A stretch of 64,000 nt of DNA from Poseidonibacter lekithochrous (GTDB taxonomy: Bacteria > Campylobacterota > Campylobacteria > Campylobacterales > Arcobacteraceae): assembly GCF_013283835.1 (NCBI RefSeq), contig NZ_CP054052.1, positions 2,480,001-2,544,000 of the forward strand, given 5' to 3'. This document shows, in pieces, positions 44,284 through 52,772 of this stretch. The notes under the pieces were generated by a model that saw only the letters and a list, made by a program, of their open reading frames with translations, was not told the origin of the DNA and did not search any database. The position numbers and the translations under genes are program-made. How positions within the stretch are numbered: the stretch's first letter is position 1; every line of letters starts with the position of its first letter.

Positions 44284-44661
44284 TTAAGCTTTTAATACAC
44301 TCACATAAGCTTCTTTATTTTTAAACATAACTGCAATAATTAAAAGTAAAATTACGCCAGAAGCTGCAACTCCAGATGGGTCTAAAAATGCATGTGCTAA
44401 CATAGCATTTAACATAACTGGCACAATAATAATAGCCATAATAGCCACATATTTATTTAAAATAAATGCTAATCCAGCTAATAATTGAATAGCTCCTACA
44501 AGAGGGAAAATAAATCCAGTTTTTGCTAAAGCACCCATATACATTCCCATTTCTTGAGATACTGGTGGATTAGCCATAAAGTGTAAGAATTTATTTAAAC
44601 CAAATATTACTAATAATAAACCTACTATAATTTGAACTGCTAATAAAAATTTTGTTTTCAT
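44284..44661 (-). CDS. DoxX-family membrane protein, short form
   Basis: A 125-residue protein with four hydrophobic segments (about 7-25, 45-67, 71-92, 97-112). FGLNKFLHFMANPP after the first segment and GAIQLLAGLAFIL are typical of this group. AAAAGG precedes the ATG. It is the first gene of a minus-strand pair with the AraC regulator and diverges from the ArsP-like gene. Its function in the cell is not established. Confidence 0.82.
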   Translation of the reverse strand: MKTKFLLAVQIIVGLLLVIFGLNKFLHFMANPPVSQEMGMYMGALAKTGFIFPLVGAIQLLAGLAFILNKYVAIMAIIIVPVMLNAMLAHAFLDPSGVAASGVILLLIIAVMFKNKEAYVSVLKA

Positions 44662-44779
44662 TTTTAACCTTTTCTATTTTTGTTTTGTTGAAGTAATTCT
44701 AACAATTTGTCTGTTTTTTATAAAGGTAAAAAATAGACTATTTATAGTAAAAATTGGTAAATTAAATATTATTACAATT

Positions 44780-44803
44780 ATATTTCTATATATCTAGAAA
44801 TAT
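44780..44803. promoter_or_regulatory. Operator 1 of the ArsP-like gene
   Basis: ATATTTCTA and TAGAAATAT form a perfect 9-bp inverted repeat with a 6-base spacer. Confidence 0.72.
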
Positions 44804-44822
44804 AAAGCCAAGTTTAAGTTAA

Positions 44823-44846
44823 ATATTTCTATAATTCTAGAAATAT
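44823..44846. promoter_or_regulatory. Operator 2 of the ArsP-like gene
   Basis: A second copy with identical 9-bp arms and a different 6-base spacer. Its start is 43 bp from that of operator 1, about four helical turns, so both face the same side of the DNA. It ends 22 bases before the ATG. Confidence 0.75.
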
Positions 44847-44868
44847 AATTATTATAAGGAATTAAAAA

Positions 44869-45939
44869 ATGAATTCAGAATTATTAAAACATTTAGAAGA
44901 AGCAGGATATTTTTTCGTATTTAACTTTATTGAACTTGCTGTCTTATTTTTAGGAGTGAGTTTTCTTGTGGAGATTATAAACTTATTTATTAATCCACAG
45001 AAAGTTCAAAAAGTATTATCATCAAATAAAGGTGGATATTTAATTGCATCCGCACTTGGTTCAATTACACCTTTTTGTTCTTGCTCTACAATCCCACTAA
45101 CATTGGGCTTATTAAAAGCTAGAGCTGCATTTGGTCCAATCATGACTTTTCTTTTCACATCACCATTATTAAACCCAATTATCATTGCCGTATTTTGGAG
45201 TGCCTTTGGTTATGAAGTAACAATTATCTATGCACTTATCGCATTTTTTGTATCAATACTTGCAGGTTTTACACTGGAAAAACTAGGCTTTGAGAAGTTT
45301 ATTAAAAAAGAAATCTTTGCAGCAGATAAACAAGAAGAAGCTTCATGTTGTGACTCAAAAGAGAAAAAAGAAGTAAAAGTTGAAACATCATGTTGTTCAA
45401 CAAAAACAGAAAAACCACTTAGTAAACCTATGTTTACAAATATAAAACCAAATAATATCTCACAAAGTTCATGTTGTGATTCTGTACCACCAAAACAAGA
45501 AGTGAAAAAAGAGAATAAATGGAAAAAGATTAGTGATAAAGCACTAATGAAAAAAACATGGAAACAGTTCCTAAGTTTTGCTCCATATATTGCAATTGGT
45601 ATTGCTATTGGTGCATTTGTACATGGTTTTGTTCCACAAGAATGGTTAACAAAATATGCAAGTGCTGATAATCCTTTAGCAGTTCCAATTTCTGCAATTA
45701 TTGGGGTTCCTTTATATATTAGAGCAGAATCAATGGTAGGACTTGCACCTGCTTTATTAGACAAGGGTGTTAGTATGGGTTCTATTTTAGCATTAACAGT
45801 TGCTGGTGCGGGTGCTAGTTTACCAGAGATGATAATGTTAAAGAAAATCTTTAAATTACCAATTATGATTTTCTTTGTTCTATCAGTATTTACAATGGCA
45901 ATTGGTTGTGGGTTCTTAGTAAATCTATACTTTGCATAA
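44869..45939 (+). CDS. ArsP-like permease with three Cys-pair motifs in its central loop
   Basis: A 356-residue inner-membrane permease of the DUF318/PF03773 family, whose member ArsP exports trivalent organoarsenicals. Eight or more hydrophobic segments flank a long hydrophilic loop (about 142-230). The conserved TPFCSCSTIP (Cys70 and Cys72) lies in the first half. The loop has three Cys pairs at 160-161, 175-176 and 202-203, each within an SCC motif. The second half has GVPLYIRAESMVGLAP and AGAGASLPEMIML. Paired operators precede it and no partner gene is co-directional. Export of a thiophilic metal or metalloid is inferred; zinc or copper is an alternative. Confidence 0.85.
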   Translation: MNSELLKHLEEAGYFFVFNFIELAVLFLGVSFLVEIINLFINPQKVQKVLSSNKGGYLIASALGSITPFCSCSTIPLTLGLLKARAAFGPIMTFLFTSPLLNPIIIAVFWSAFGYEVTIIYALIAFFVSILAGFTLEKLGFEKFIKKEIFAADKQEEASCCDSKEKKEVKVETSCCSTKTEKPLSKPMFTNIKPNNISQSSCCDSVPPKQEVKKENKWKKISDKALMKKTWKQFLSFAPYIAIGIAIGAFVHGFVPQEWLTKYASADNPLAVPISAIIGVPLYIRAESMVGLAPALLDKGVSMGSILALTVAGAGASLPEMIMLKKIFKLPIMIFFVLSVFTMAIGCGFLVNLYFA

Positions 45940-45981
45940 ATAAATAAAATTAATACAGCAACATCTATATACTTGTATCTA

Positions 45982-46014
45982 TTCACATTTTAGTCACACT
46001 AAACCTGCTAGCAT
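45982..46014 (+). promoter_or_regulatory. Set B promoter of the SDR gene
   Basis: TTCACA at 45982-45987 and GTCACA at 45993-45998, 11 bp apart, then 10 bases, then TAGCAT at 46009-46014. Three more promoters in the window share this design. Confidence 0.75.
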
Positions 46015-46034
46015 TAAATAAAAAGTAGGTTTAT

Positions 46035-46988
46035 ATGAAAGCAAATAAAATTCCAGAAAGTAAATTTAAAAGAATATTATGCTGGACTTGGAGACAAAAA
46101 TCAAGAACTAATATATGCCCAGATTCTCCATCTTTAGAAGGCAAAATAGTAGCCATTACAGGTGGTACTAGAGGTATAGGATTAGAGACAGTAAAAGGAC
46201 TATTAAAAAGAGGTGCGGAAGTAATAGTCCTATCTAGAAACAAGAAAAAAGACAAAAATATAATTAGAGAATTAAGAGGCAAAGTCTATTTTGTATCATT
46301 AGATTTAGGGAATATTAAATCTATTAGAAACTCCATAGAGAAATTAGAAGATGTATTAATGGGCAGAGAAATTGATGTATTAATCAATAATGCAGGTATG
46401 GCAGTAAAAGGTGAAACACAAGTATCTCCTCAAGGATATGAGTTAAGCTATGCTGTAAATGTATTAGGTCATCATATTTTATTTCAAGAGTGCCATAGGA
46501 AATCTTTGTTATCTGAAAATGCTCATATTATTGCGGTAACTGGTGATATTTATTTTTTAGAAGATGATTGCACCGCTAATTTTGTATATATAGGAAACAA
46601 AGGAGTTAATGCCTATTCAAGAAGTAAATTGGGAGTAATGTGGTGGGCACGAAAAATATACAATTTATATCCCCAATATAAAATTAATATAGTTCATCCA
46701 GGCGTAATACCAATGGGGCTAGGAGCGAATCAAAAATCAATCTTTAGTCGTTTATTAAGTAAGGCACTTTTGACTCCTAAAGAAGGTGCCCAAACTACAC
46801 TAATATGTGTAACTCAAGCAGATATTGAAAATGGAGCATATTATCATAATGCCCTAGGTAAAGCTACTCTACCAGAAAGCGATCCAGTATTTAATCTTGA
46901 AAAAGCAGATAAATTTTGGAATGAACTAGAAGATATATATACAAATAGTTATAAAAATGATTTTAGTCTTGATAGAGCTTTAGCATAA
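46035..46988 (+). CDS. Short-chain dehydrogenase/reductase
   Basis: A 317-residue NAD(P)-dependent oxidoreductase of the extended WW-oxidoreductase/retinol dehydrogenase-like type. The cofactor loop is TGGTRGIG (about 39-46), then NNAG at the end of strand 4, and the active-site YSRSK. The catalytic Ser position reads AVTGD rather than the usual SS, so a Thr may serve. The first 33 residues are basic and precede the Rossmann fold (RILCWTWRQKSR). No membrane segment is clear. It carries a Set B promoter shared with the two-component system at 48313. The substrate is unknown. Confidence 0.85.
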   Translation: MKANKIPESKFKRILCWTWRQKSRTNICPDSPSLEGKIVAITGGTRGIGLETVKGLLKRGAEVIVLSRNKKKDKNIIRELRGKVYFVSLDLGNIKSIRNSIEKLEDVLMGREIDVLINNAGMAVKGETQVSPQGYELSYAVNVLGHHILFQECHRKSLLSENAHIIAVTGDIYFLEDDCTANFVYIGNKGVNAYSRSKLGVMWWARKIYNLYPQYKINIVHPGVIPMGLGANQKSIFSRLLSKALLTPKEGAQTTLICVTQADIENGAYYHNALGKATLPESDPVFNLEKADKFWNELEDIYTNSYKNDFSLDRALA

Positions 46989-46995
46989 TACAATA

Positions 46996-47020
46996 GAAGA
47001 AATAGGAAATCTATTTCTTC
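46996..47020. terminator. Perfect 10-bp hairpin between convergent genes
   Basis: GAAGAAATAG and CTATTTCTTC with a 5-base loop. The right arm contains the stop codon of the MBL-fold gene on the other strand. Confidence 0.6.
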
Positions 47021-48111
47021 CACCATTCTTCAAGCTTTATAGGAGGGGATAATATATCTATTACTTCTCCCATCTTAGGAATTAGAACATTTGTTTTTTC
47101 TTTTTTAGCTAATGTAGAAATTCTCTCCATGGGTTCATTCCACGGATGAAAAGATATTTTAAATGTACCATTATGAATAGGAACTAATAGTTTTCCTTTT
47201 AGATCTTTGTGTGCTTGGATTGTTTGTTCTGGAAACATATGAATATACTCAAATCTTTCATTATATTGTCCATTTTCCATAAATGTTATATCAAAGGGTC
47301 CATATTTTTCACCAATTCTTTTAAAGCCATCAAAATACCCAGAGTCACCACTAAAGAAAAGTGACTTACCATTTGCTCTTACAACCCAAGAACTCCATAA
47401 AGTTGATGCTCTATCAAAAAGCGTTCTTCCTGAGAAATGTTGTGAAGGTGTTGAAATAAGTTCAACATCGCCAATCTTTGTTGATTCCCACCAATCTAAA
47501 GATCTTATTTTTTCTTTAGGAACTCCCCATTCTACAAGTCTTTTACCTACACCTAGTGGAACAATAAAATAGTTGACCTTATCTTTTAATCTTATAATAG
47601 CTTCTTCTTCTAGGTGATCATAATGATCATGGGAAATTATAATTCCCTCAATTTGACCTACACTATCTAAATCAAGTGGTACTGGATGAAATCTCTTCCA
47701 GCCAATCCATTCATAAGGTGTAATAAAGTCCTCAAATACTGGATCAGTTAACCATACCTTACCTTCAAGTTGAAACATGATACTTGAGTGTCCCAATCGT
47801 GTATAATGAAAAGCCTCTTTATTATCTATATAGAAATTATCATAAGTAACTTTTTTAATAGGTAAAAGCTCTTTGGGAATACTTCCTGGTTGTTCAGTAA
47901 AATATATACCTTTAAGACCTTGATACATCTCGCTAATACTAAATTCAAAATCTGGCATTTCTTTTTTATTTACAAATTTGCCCTCTTTATATTGAGGCGA
48001 TGATTCAATTCTCTCTTTTATAGCAAGATTATCTTTAGCTAAACAACCACTTATTCCACCTGCAATAAGTACTATTTTTAATATAAGTTTCATATTCTTA
48101 AATCCATACAT
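47011..48111 (-). CDS. MBL-fold metallo-hydrolase lipoprotein (NAPE-PLD/UlaG-like)
   Basis: A 366-residue zinc hydrolase predicted to be exported and lipidated: the signal ends IAGGISGCLA with the Cys near residue 23. The metal motif is IISHDHYDHL, then QHFSGR, FSGDSGYFDGF and the late PIHNGTF, the layout of the NAPE-phospholipase D and RomA group. AAAGAG lies 7 bases before the ATG. Its -10 box (48140-48145) puts the transcript start about 22 bases upstream, which supports this start over a later ATG at 48093. A Set B promoter links it to the adjacent two-component system. A phospholipid or lactone substrate is possible. Confidence 0.85.
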   Translation of the reverse strand: MYGFKNMKLILKIVLIAGGISGCLAKDNLAIKERIESSPQYKEGKFVNKKEMPDFEFSISEMYQGLKGIYFTEQPGSIPKELLPIKKVTYDNFYIDNKEAFHYTRLGHSSIMFQLEGKVWLTDPVFEDFITPYEWIGWKRFHPVPLDLDSVGQIEGIIISHDHYDHLEEEAIIRLKDKVNYFIVPLGVGKRLVEWGVPKEKIRSLDWWESTKIGDVELISTPSQHFSGRTLFDRASTLWSSWVVRANGKSLFFSGDSGYFDGFKRIGEKYGPFDITFMENGQYNERFEYIHMFPEQTIQAHKDLKGKLLVPIHNGTFKISFHPWNEPMERISTLAKKEKTNVLIPKMGEVIDILSPPIKLEEWWKK

Positions 48112-48139
48112 TTTTATACTCTTTATTTTTAATTATCTT

Positions 48140-48172
48140 ATTTTAATAAAAGAGATGTGACCGTAGTGTGAA
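48140..48172 (-). promoter_or_regulatory. Set B promoter of the MBL-fold gene
   Basis: On the minus strand, TTCACA and GTCACA lie 11 bp apart (48156-48172), then 10 bases, then TAAAAT (48140-48145). Confidence 0.75.
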
Positions 48173-48189
48173 CATCCATAAAAAATAAG

Positions 48190-48222
48190 TTCACGTTTTA
48201 GTCACAAGGAAATTGATAGAAT
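48190..48222 (+). promoter_or_regulatory. Set B promoter of the two-component operon
   Basis: TTCACG at 48190-48195 and GTCACA at 48201-48206, 11 bp apart, then 10 bases, then TAGAAT at 48217-48222. It lies back to back with the MBL promoter, so one regulator could serve both and autoregulate. Confidence 0.75.
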
Positions 48223-48312
48223 TAAATAGGAAATAAAACAAGTCCATTTACAATTAATTATCTAAAGATTTTACAAATGTTAGTTATTATTAAAAATATG
48301 AAGGTTCAAAAA

Positions 48313-48978
48313 ATGAGAGTATTAATAGTAGAAGATAATCTAGATTTAGCTGAGAGCATATCAGATTATTTGAGTATTCATGGATGCGACTGTGACTTTG
48401 CATACAATGGCGTTGCAGGTCTAGAGTTTGCTTTAAAAAATGAATATGATATATTTATTTTTGATATTGCAATGCCTAAAATGGATGGCTTAGAGCTTTG
48501 TAAAATACTTAGAGAGAAACACAACAACCAAATACCAATTTTATTTTTAACGGCAAGGGATACTTTAGATGATAAAGTTGCTGGATTTGATGCAGGAGCA
48601 GATGATTATTTAGTTAAACCTTTTGAGTTAAAAGAGCTACTTATTCGAATAAAAGCACTGTATAAAAGAGTTATTAACAAAGAAAGTATATTAAATATTG
48701 ATGACTTAAGTATTAATTTAAATACTCAAGAAGTAAAACGAGATAATCAAAGTATATTTTTATCACCAAATAACTATAAGATTTTAGTTTTATTAATGCA
48801 ACGATCTCCAAACTTAGTCACAAGAGAAGAGTTAGAGCATTTTATTTGGATGGATGAAACTCCATCTAGTGATTCTCTTAGGAGTCATATATATAAACTT
48901 AGAAAACAAATAGATAAACCTTTTAAAAAAGAGTTGATTCAAACTATAAAAGGTAGAGGTTTTAGGATAGTATCATGA
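48313..48978 (+). CDS. OmpR-type response regulator (Set B candidate regulator)
   Basis: A 221-residue regulator. The receiver (about 1-115) has VLIVEDNLDLAES, the phospho-acceptor Asp in IFIFDIAMPKMDG, FLTARDT and YLVKPFE. The winged-helix domain (about 125-221) has QSIFLSPNNYKILVLLMQR, HFIWMDE, SLRSHIYKLRKQI and TIKGRGFRI. The ATG at 48313 begins the conserved strand and has AAGG upstream; two earlier in-frame starts (48277, 48298) lack it. It overlaps the kinase start by 4 bases. Four nearby promoters carry the same tandem half-sites, including its own. Confidence 0.92.
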   Translation: MRVLIVEDNLDLAESISDYLSIHGCDCDFAYNGVAGLEFALKNEYDIFIFDIAMPKMDGLELCKILREKHNNQIPILFLTARDTLDDKVAGFDAGADDYLVKPFELKELLIRIKALYKRVINKESILNIDDLSINLNTQEVKRDNQSIFLSPNNYKILVLLMQRSPNLVTREELEHFIWMDETPSSDSLRSHIYKLRKQIDKPFKKELIQTIKGRGFRIVS

Positions 48979-50276
48979 AGTTCACAAGAAGTATTCGATT
49001 TAGAATTATAATTGCTTGTATTGTTTTTGCACTAATTGTAAGTATTATTTTTGGATTTATTTTAAAAAAAAGTATAAAAATAAATGCTGATGAGCAGTTT
49101 AATTGGCATACACAAAAAGAGATGGTTCATTTTTTAGAAGAGTATAAAAAAGACCAAAATACAAAATTTAATTTACCAAGAGGAAAAATACTCATTGGAA
49201 AAGAAAAAGATGCCATTAAATACCTAAAAAATATGATTGACAAAAAAAATTCTACTTTTACTGAACAAAAATTAGAAGACATTCCTTTAAAAAGATTTCA
49301 GAATACTACTGAGAAAGGATATACTTTTTATTATTATGATTTTGAAAAAACAGTCATATATCTAATAAAAGCCCCTATTTTAGATGATAAAAGCTTAAAT
49401 ATGTACTACTTTATTAATCTTACTGGATTTAATACAACAGATAATATGGGAGCAAATATTGCACTAAACTTCTTTTTTGTTGTAATAATTCTAATATTAA
49501 TTTTAGCTATTTTAATTGGTTTTTATATTGCAAAAAGAGTTCTTTTGCCACTTACAAACCTCTCTTCAAATGTCGACAAAATAGAAATAGGAGAATACGA
49601 AAGCAATGTAAAAGATTATTACAATGATGAGATTGGTTTTTTAGCAAAAACTATTGATACCTTTGTTGTAAGAACTTCTAAATTTATCCAAAGAGAAAAA
49701 GCCTTTACACGAGATGCTAGTCATGAACTTAGAACACCAGTTGCAAGCTCACAAGCTGCACTTGATGTGGCATTTGCATTACCGCAAGGACAAGACCCAA
49801 AAATGCAAAAGGTTTTAAATAGAATACAAAGAGCAAATAAAAATATGACTCACTTAATAGAAAGCTTTTTAATTCTAGGAAGAGAAAAACAAAAAAATTC
49901 AAATAAACTATCTTTTAATTTAAAAGAATTAGTAGATAACTCAATCATTAAAAACAGCTATTTATTAAAATCAAGTGATATAAAATACAAAAATCACATT
50001 AAGGAAGAACTAACAATCACCCTAAATAAGGATTACTTATCAATTGTAATTGATAATATAATCCGAAATGCTTTTGTACATATGGAAGAAGGTACTTTAG
50101 ATATAAACTTTACAAACAATTCTTTCATAGTTCAAGATAGTGGGGAATGGTTTGATGAAAAAAAAGAGTTAGGTATTGGATTGAATATCGTAAAAAGAAT
50201 CTGTAAAGAAGAAAAATGGAAACTGTCAATTTCCACAAAAAAAGATATAGGTACAATAATAGAGATTAGCTTTTAG
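48975..50276 (+). CDS. Membrane sensor histidine kinase (HisKA, HAMP)
   Basis: A 433-residue kinase. Transmembrane segments at about 9-29 and 158-182 enclose a periplasmic sensor of about 125 residues with no recognised fold. HAMP follows (YIAKRVLLPLTNLSSNVDKI). The H-box is TRDASHELRTPVASSQAAL, unlike the HQWRQPL kinases elsewhere in the window. The ATPase part is short and divergent: NIIRNAFVHM for the N-box, QDSGEWF for G1 and GIGLNIVKRI for G2. It is translationally coupled to the regulator before it. The signal it senses is unknown. Confidence 0.9.
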   Translation: MKFTRSIRFRIIIACIVFALIVSIIFGFILKKSIKINADEQFNWHTQKEMVHFLEEYKKDQNTKFNLPRGKILIGKEKDAIKYLKNMIDKKNSTFTEQKLEDIPLKRFQNTTEKGYTFYYYDFEKTVIYLIKAPILDDKSLNMYYFINLTGFNTTDNMGANIALNFFFVVIILILILAILIGFYIAKRVLLPLTNLSSNVDKIEIGEYESNVKDYYNDEIGFLAKTIDTFVVRTSKFIQREKAFTRDASHELRTPVASSQAALDVAFALPQGQDPKMQKVLNRIQRANKNMTHLIESFLILGREKQKNSNKLSFNLKELVDNSIIKNSYLLKSSDIKYKNHIKEELTITLNKDYLSIVIDNIIRNAFVHMEEGTLDINFTNNSFIVQDSGEWFDEKKELGIGLNIVKRICKEEKWKLSISTKKDIGTIIEISF

Positions 50277-50281
50277 ACTTA

Positions 50282-50308
50282 TTCCCAAAAGTAAAATACT
50301 TTTGGGAA
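50282..50308. terminator. Perfect 12-bp hairpin between convergent genes
   Basis: TTCCCAAAAGTA and TACTTTTGGGAA around a 3-base loop, between the kinase and the beta-trefoil gene. Confidence 0.75.
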
Positions 50309-50318
50309 GATGATAAAA

Positions 50319-50861
50319 CTATGGTCTATTAAAATACCAAGTTGATCTTTTAACATCAGTTTGTGAGCACTCTTTCATATATAAAGTTCTCCAAGTATGT
50401 GCTGGAGAATATGTAACTGAAGACTCATTTCCCATTTCTAAACATTTATTTGAGTTTTTATGTTTTAGTTTCTTGTCTTTTGTATATTCAAATTTCTGCA
50501 TAAATTTAGCACTTTGAAATGGCGTATCAACATTACATTTTTGAAGAGTTAAACTTGTATAGTCTAAAACATATTTATTAACACCTGAAATAGTCGCACA
50601 TAAATCGTAAGCTGGAAAATATATTGTTCCATCTTTTTTAAACTCAAAAGCTTCATCTGCATATAGTCCTGGCTTACAATTATGACCTATTAAAGGTAAA
50701 TCAGCTCGTATATATTCTCCAGAGCCTGCAACATCGAGACAATAGCCATCTTGTGGTCTATCAAGTGGGTCAATCAATTTAATATGATATGCATTACTTT
50801 GAGCAAATAAGCTAGATATCATCATACTTAATAAAAAATTCATTAGTAGAAATTTTTTCAT
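50319..50861 (-). CDS. Secreted beta-trefoil (ricin B-lectin-like) protein
   Basis: A 180-residue exported protein. The signal peptide runs to about residue 21 (LLSMMISSLFAQS). The mature part shows the trefoil repeats: GYCLDVAGSGEY, AYDLCATISG with LTLQKCN, and NKCLEMGNESS with LYMKECSQ, ending TWYFNRP. Cys pairs at repeat ends suit disulfides, as in R-type lectins. This is a single-domain protein with no attached catalytic module. AAAGGA precedes the start, and a Set B promoter controls it. Carbohydrate binding is inferred from the fold pattern. Confidence 0.75.
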   Translation of the reverse strand: MKKFLLMNFLLSMMISSLFAQSNAYHIKLIDPLDRPQDGYCLDVAGSGEYIRADLPLIGHNCKPGLYADEAFEFKKDGTIYFPAYDLCATISGVNKYVLDYTSLTLQKCNVDTPFQSAKFMQKFEYTKDKKLKHKNSNKCLEMGNESSVTYSPAHTWRTLYMKECSQTDVKRSTWYFNRP

Positions 50862-50887
50862 TTTTTATCCTTTGTGATTTTGTATTA

Positions 50888-50920
50888 ATTATAGATAAGA
50901 CTATGTGAACGTTATGTGAA
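50888..50920 (-). promoter_or_regulatory. Set B promoter of the beta-trefoil gene
   Basis: On the minus strand, TTCACA and TTCACA lie 11 bp apart (50904-50920), then 10 bases, then a consensus TATAAT (50888-50893), 27 bases before the ATG. Confidence 0.8.
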
Positions 50921-51007
50921 CACAAAATATTAAAATCAATTTATGTACATATAATTCATCATATCATATAATCCCAAACTCAAAAAAAAACTGCAAAAAA
51001 GAGAATC

Positions 51008-52732
51008 ATGATTGAATTAATTAATATATCGAAAAGTTATCCAACAGGTGAACTTTATAGTGACCTAAACCTTAGACTAAATTCAGGAGACAAAGTAGGC
51101 CTAGTAGGACGAAATGGTACTGGAAAATCAACACTATTTAAACTTATTTTAGGAGAAGAGCACCAAGACCACGGTGAAATTAAATTTCCTAAAGCCTATA
51201 AAATTGGAGCTTTAAAACAATATTTTGATTTTAGTGAAAAAAAACTAATTGACGAAACAGCATCAGCATTAAGCGAAGAAGATAAATATGATATTTATAA
51301 AGCTGAAAAAATGTTATTTGGTCTTGGTTTTTCTGAAGAAGATTTAGAAAAAGATCCTAAGTCATTCTCTGGTGGTTTTCAAATTAGAATTAATCTTGCA
51401 AAACTACTTTTAAGTGAACCAAATATGCTTTTACTTGATGAGCCTACAAACTACTTAGATATTCTTTCTATTAGATGGTTAAAAGCCTTTTTAAAAACTT
51501 TCCAAGGGGAAGTTATTTTAATTACTCACGATAGAGAGTTTATGGACAGTGTTTGTACTCATACTCTTGGTATTATTAGAAAAAATGCATTTATAATTCC
51601 TGGTGGTACTAGAAAATTCTTCGAGCAAATTAAAGCAAATGAAGAACATCATGAAAAACAAAAAATTGCACAAGACAAAAAAATCAAAGATTTAGAAGAG
51701 TTTATTGCAAAAAATAAAGCAAGAGCAGCTACTTCAACTCTAGCCCAATCAAAAGTAAAAATCTTAGAAAAGATGGAAATCTTGGAAGATATTAATTATG
51801 ATGCAAATCTAAAATTTGATTTTAATTACAAAGATACATCTGCTAAATTCTTAGTAGAAGTAAAAGATTTAACTTTTGGATATACAAAAGAAAATATTTT
51901 ATTCAAAAACATTTCTTTTGCACTTAGCCGTGGTGAAACTATTGGAATCATTGGAAAAAATGGTAAAGGTAAATCAACTCTATTAAATACTATTGCAGGA
52001 GAACTAGAAGCTCTAAGCGGAAACTCTGACTTCCATCCTTCTTGTGTATTTGGACACTTTGGTCAAACAAATATCTCACACTTGAATCCTAAAAATACAA
52101 TTATGGATGAAATCTATAGTGTAAACCATAAACTTCCAGAAGCAGTTATTAGAAGTATTTGTGGAATTATGATGTTTAGTGGAGATAATGCTAAGAAAAA
52201 AATCTCACTTCTTTCTGGTGGTGAAAAATCAAGAGTAATGCTTGGTAAAATCATAGCACAAGATGTAAACCTTCTTTTCCTAGATGAGCCTACAAACCAC
52301 TTAGATATTGACTCTATTGATGCACTTACAACTGCTATTAAAGCCTTTGAGGGTTCTTGTATGATTGTAACTCACTCAGAAGAATTATTAAGAGCTGTAT
52401 GTGATAGACTTATCGTATTTACAAACGATGGGGCTGATTATTTCAATGGAACTTATGATGAGTTCTTAGAAAAAATTGGTTGGGAAGATGATGCAGGTGA
52501 GCAAAAGAAAAAAGTTGTAAAACCTAAAAGAAATAAAAAAGAGATTAGAAAACTAAGATCTATTATCGTAGCTGAAAAATCAAAAGTTACTAAACCACTT
52601 AAAACAGAGATTGAAGAAATCGAAGCTTTAGATGGAACACAAAAACAAGCTAAACAAAAAAGATTGGAAGAACTTCAAGCTGAACTTGAAAAATTAAATG
52701 CCCAATTTGAAAAAAGAATGGATGAAGTTTAA
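51008..52732 (+). CDS. ABC-F ATPase (second copy type, YheS/YbiT-like)
   Basis: A 574-residue soluble tandem ATPase. Walker A motifs are GRNGTGKST and GKNGKGKST; signatures are FSGGFQIR and LSGGEKSR; Walker B motifs are LLLDEPTNYLD and LFLDEPTNHLD. The inter-domain linker has IAKNKARAATSTLAQSK, the P-site-tRNA-interaction-motif region typical of translational ABC-F proteins. The C-terminus has a charged coiled coil (KQKRLEELQAELEKLNAQFEKR). The first signature SGGF is the form seen in the YheS group. A ribosome-associated role is inferred. Confidence 0.88.
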   Translation: MIELINISKSYPTGELYSDLNLRLNSGDKVGLVGRNGTGKSTLFKLILGEEHQDHGEIKFPKAYKIGALKQYFDFSEKKLIDETASALSEEDKYDIYKAEKMLFGLGFSEEDLEKDPKSFSGGFQIRINLAKLLLSEPNMLLLDEPTNYLDILSIRWLKAFLKTFQGEVILITHDREFMDSVCTHTLGIIRKNAFIIPGGTRKFFEQIKANEEHHEKQKIAQDKKIKDLEEFIAKNKARAATSTLAQSKVKILEKMEILEDINYDANLKFDFNYKDTSAKFLVEVKDLTFGYTKENILFKNISFALSRGETIGIIGKNGKGKSTLLNTIAGELEALSGNSDFHPSCVFGHFGQTNISHLNPKNTIMDEIYSVNHKLPEAVIRSICGIMMFSGDNAKKKISLLSGGEKSRVMLGKIIAQDVNLLFLDEPTNHLDIDSIDALTTAIKAFEGSCMIVTHSEELLRAVCDRLIVFTNDGADYFNGTYDEFLEKIGWEDDAGEQKKKVVKPKRNKKEIRKLRSIIVAEKSKVTKPLKTEIEEIEALDGTQKQAKQKRLEELQAELEKLNAQFEKRMDEV

Positions 52733-52742
52733 TTAAAATAAA

Positions 52743-52772
52743 AACTAGAAAGTTACATCATACTTTCTAGTT
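52743..52772. terminator. 11-bp hairpin between convergent genes
   Basis: AACTAGAAAGT and ACTTTCTAGTT with an 8-base loop. The loop and right arm encode the last residues of the MarR gene. Confidence 0.65.

Noticed and set aside
45228-45986. 252-codon minus-strand frame over the ArsP-like gene
   Set aside because: The plus strand carries conserved permease motifs and membrane segments; the antisense product has no recognisable features.
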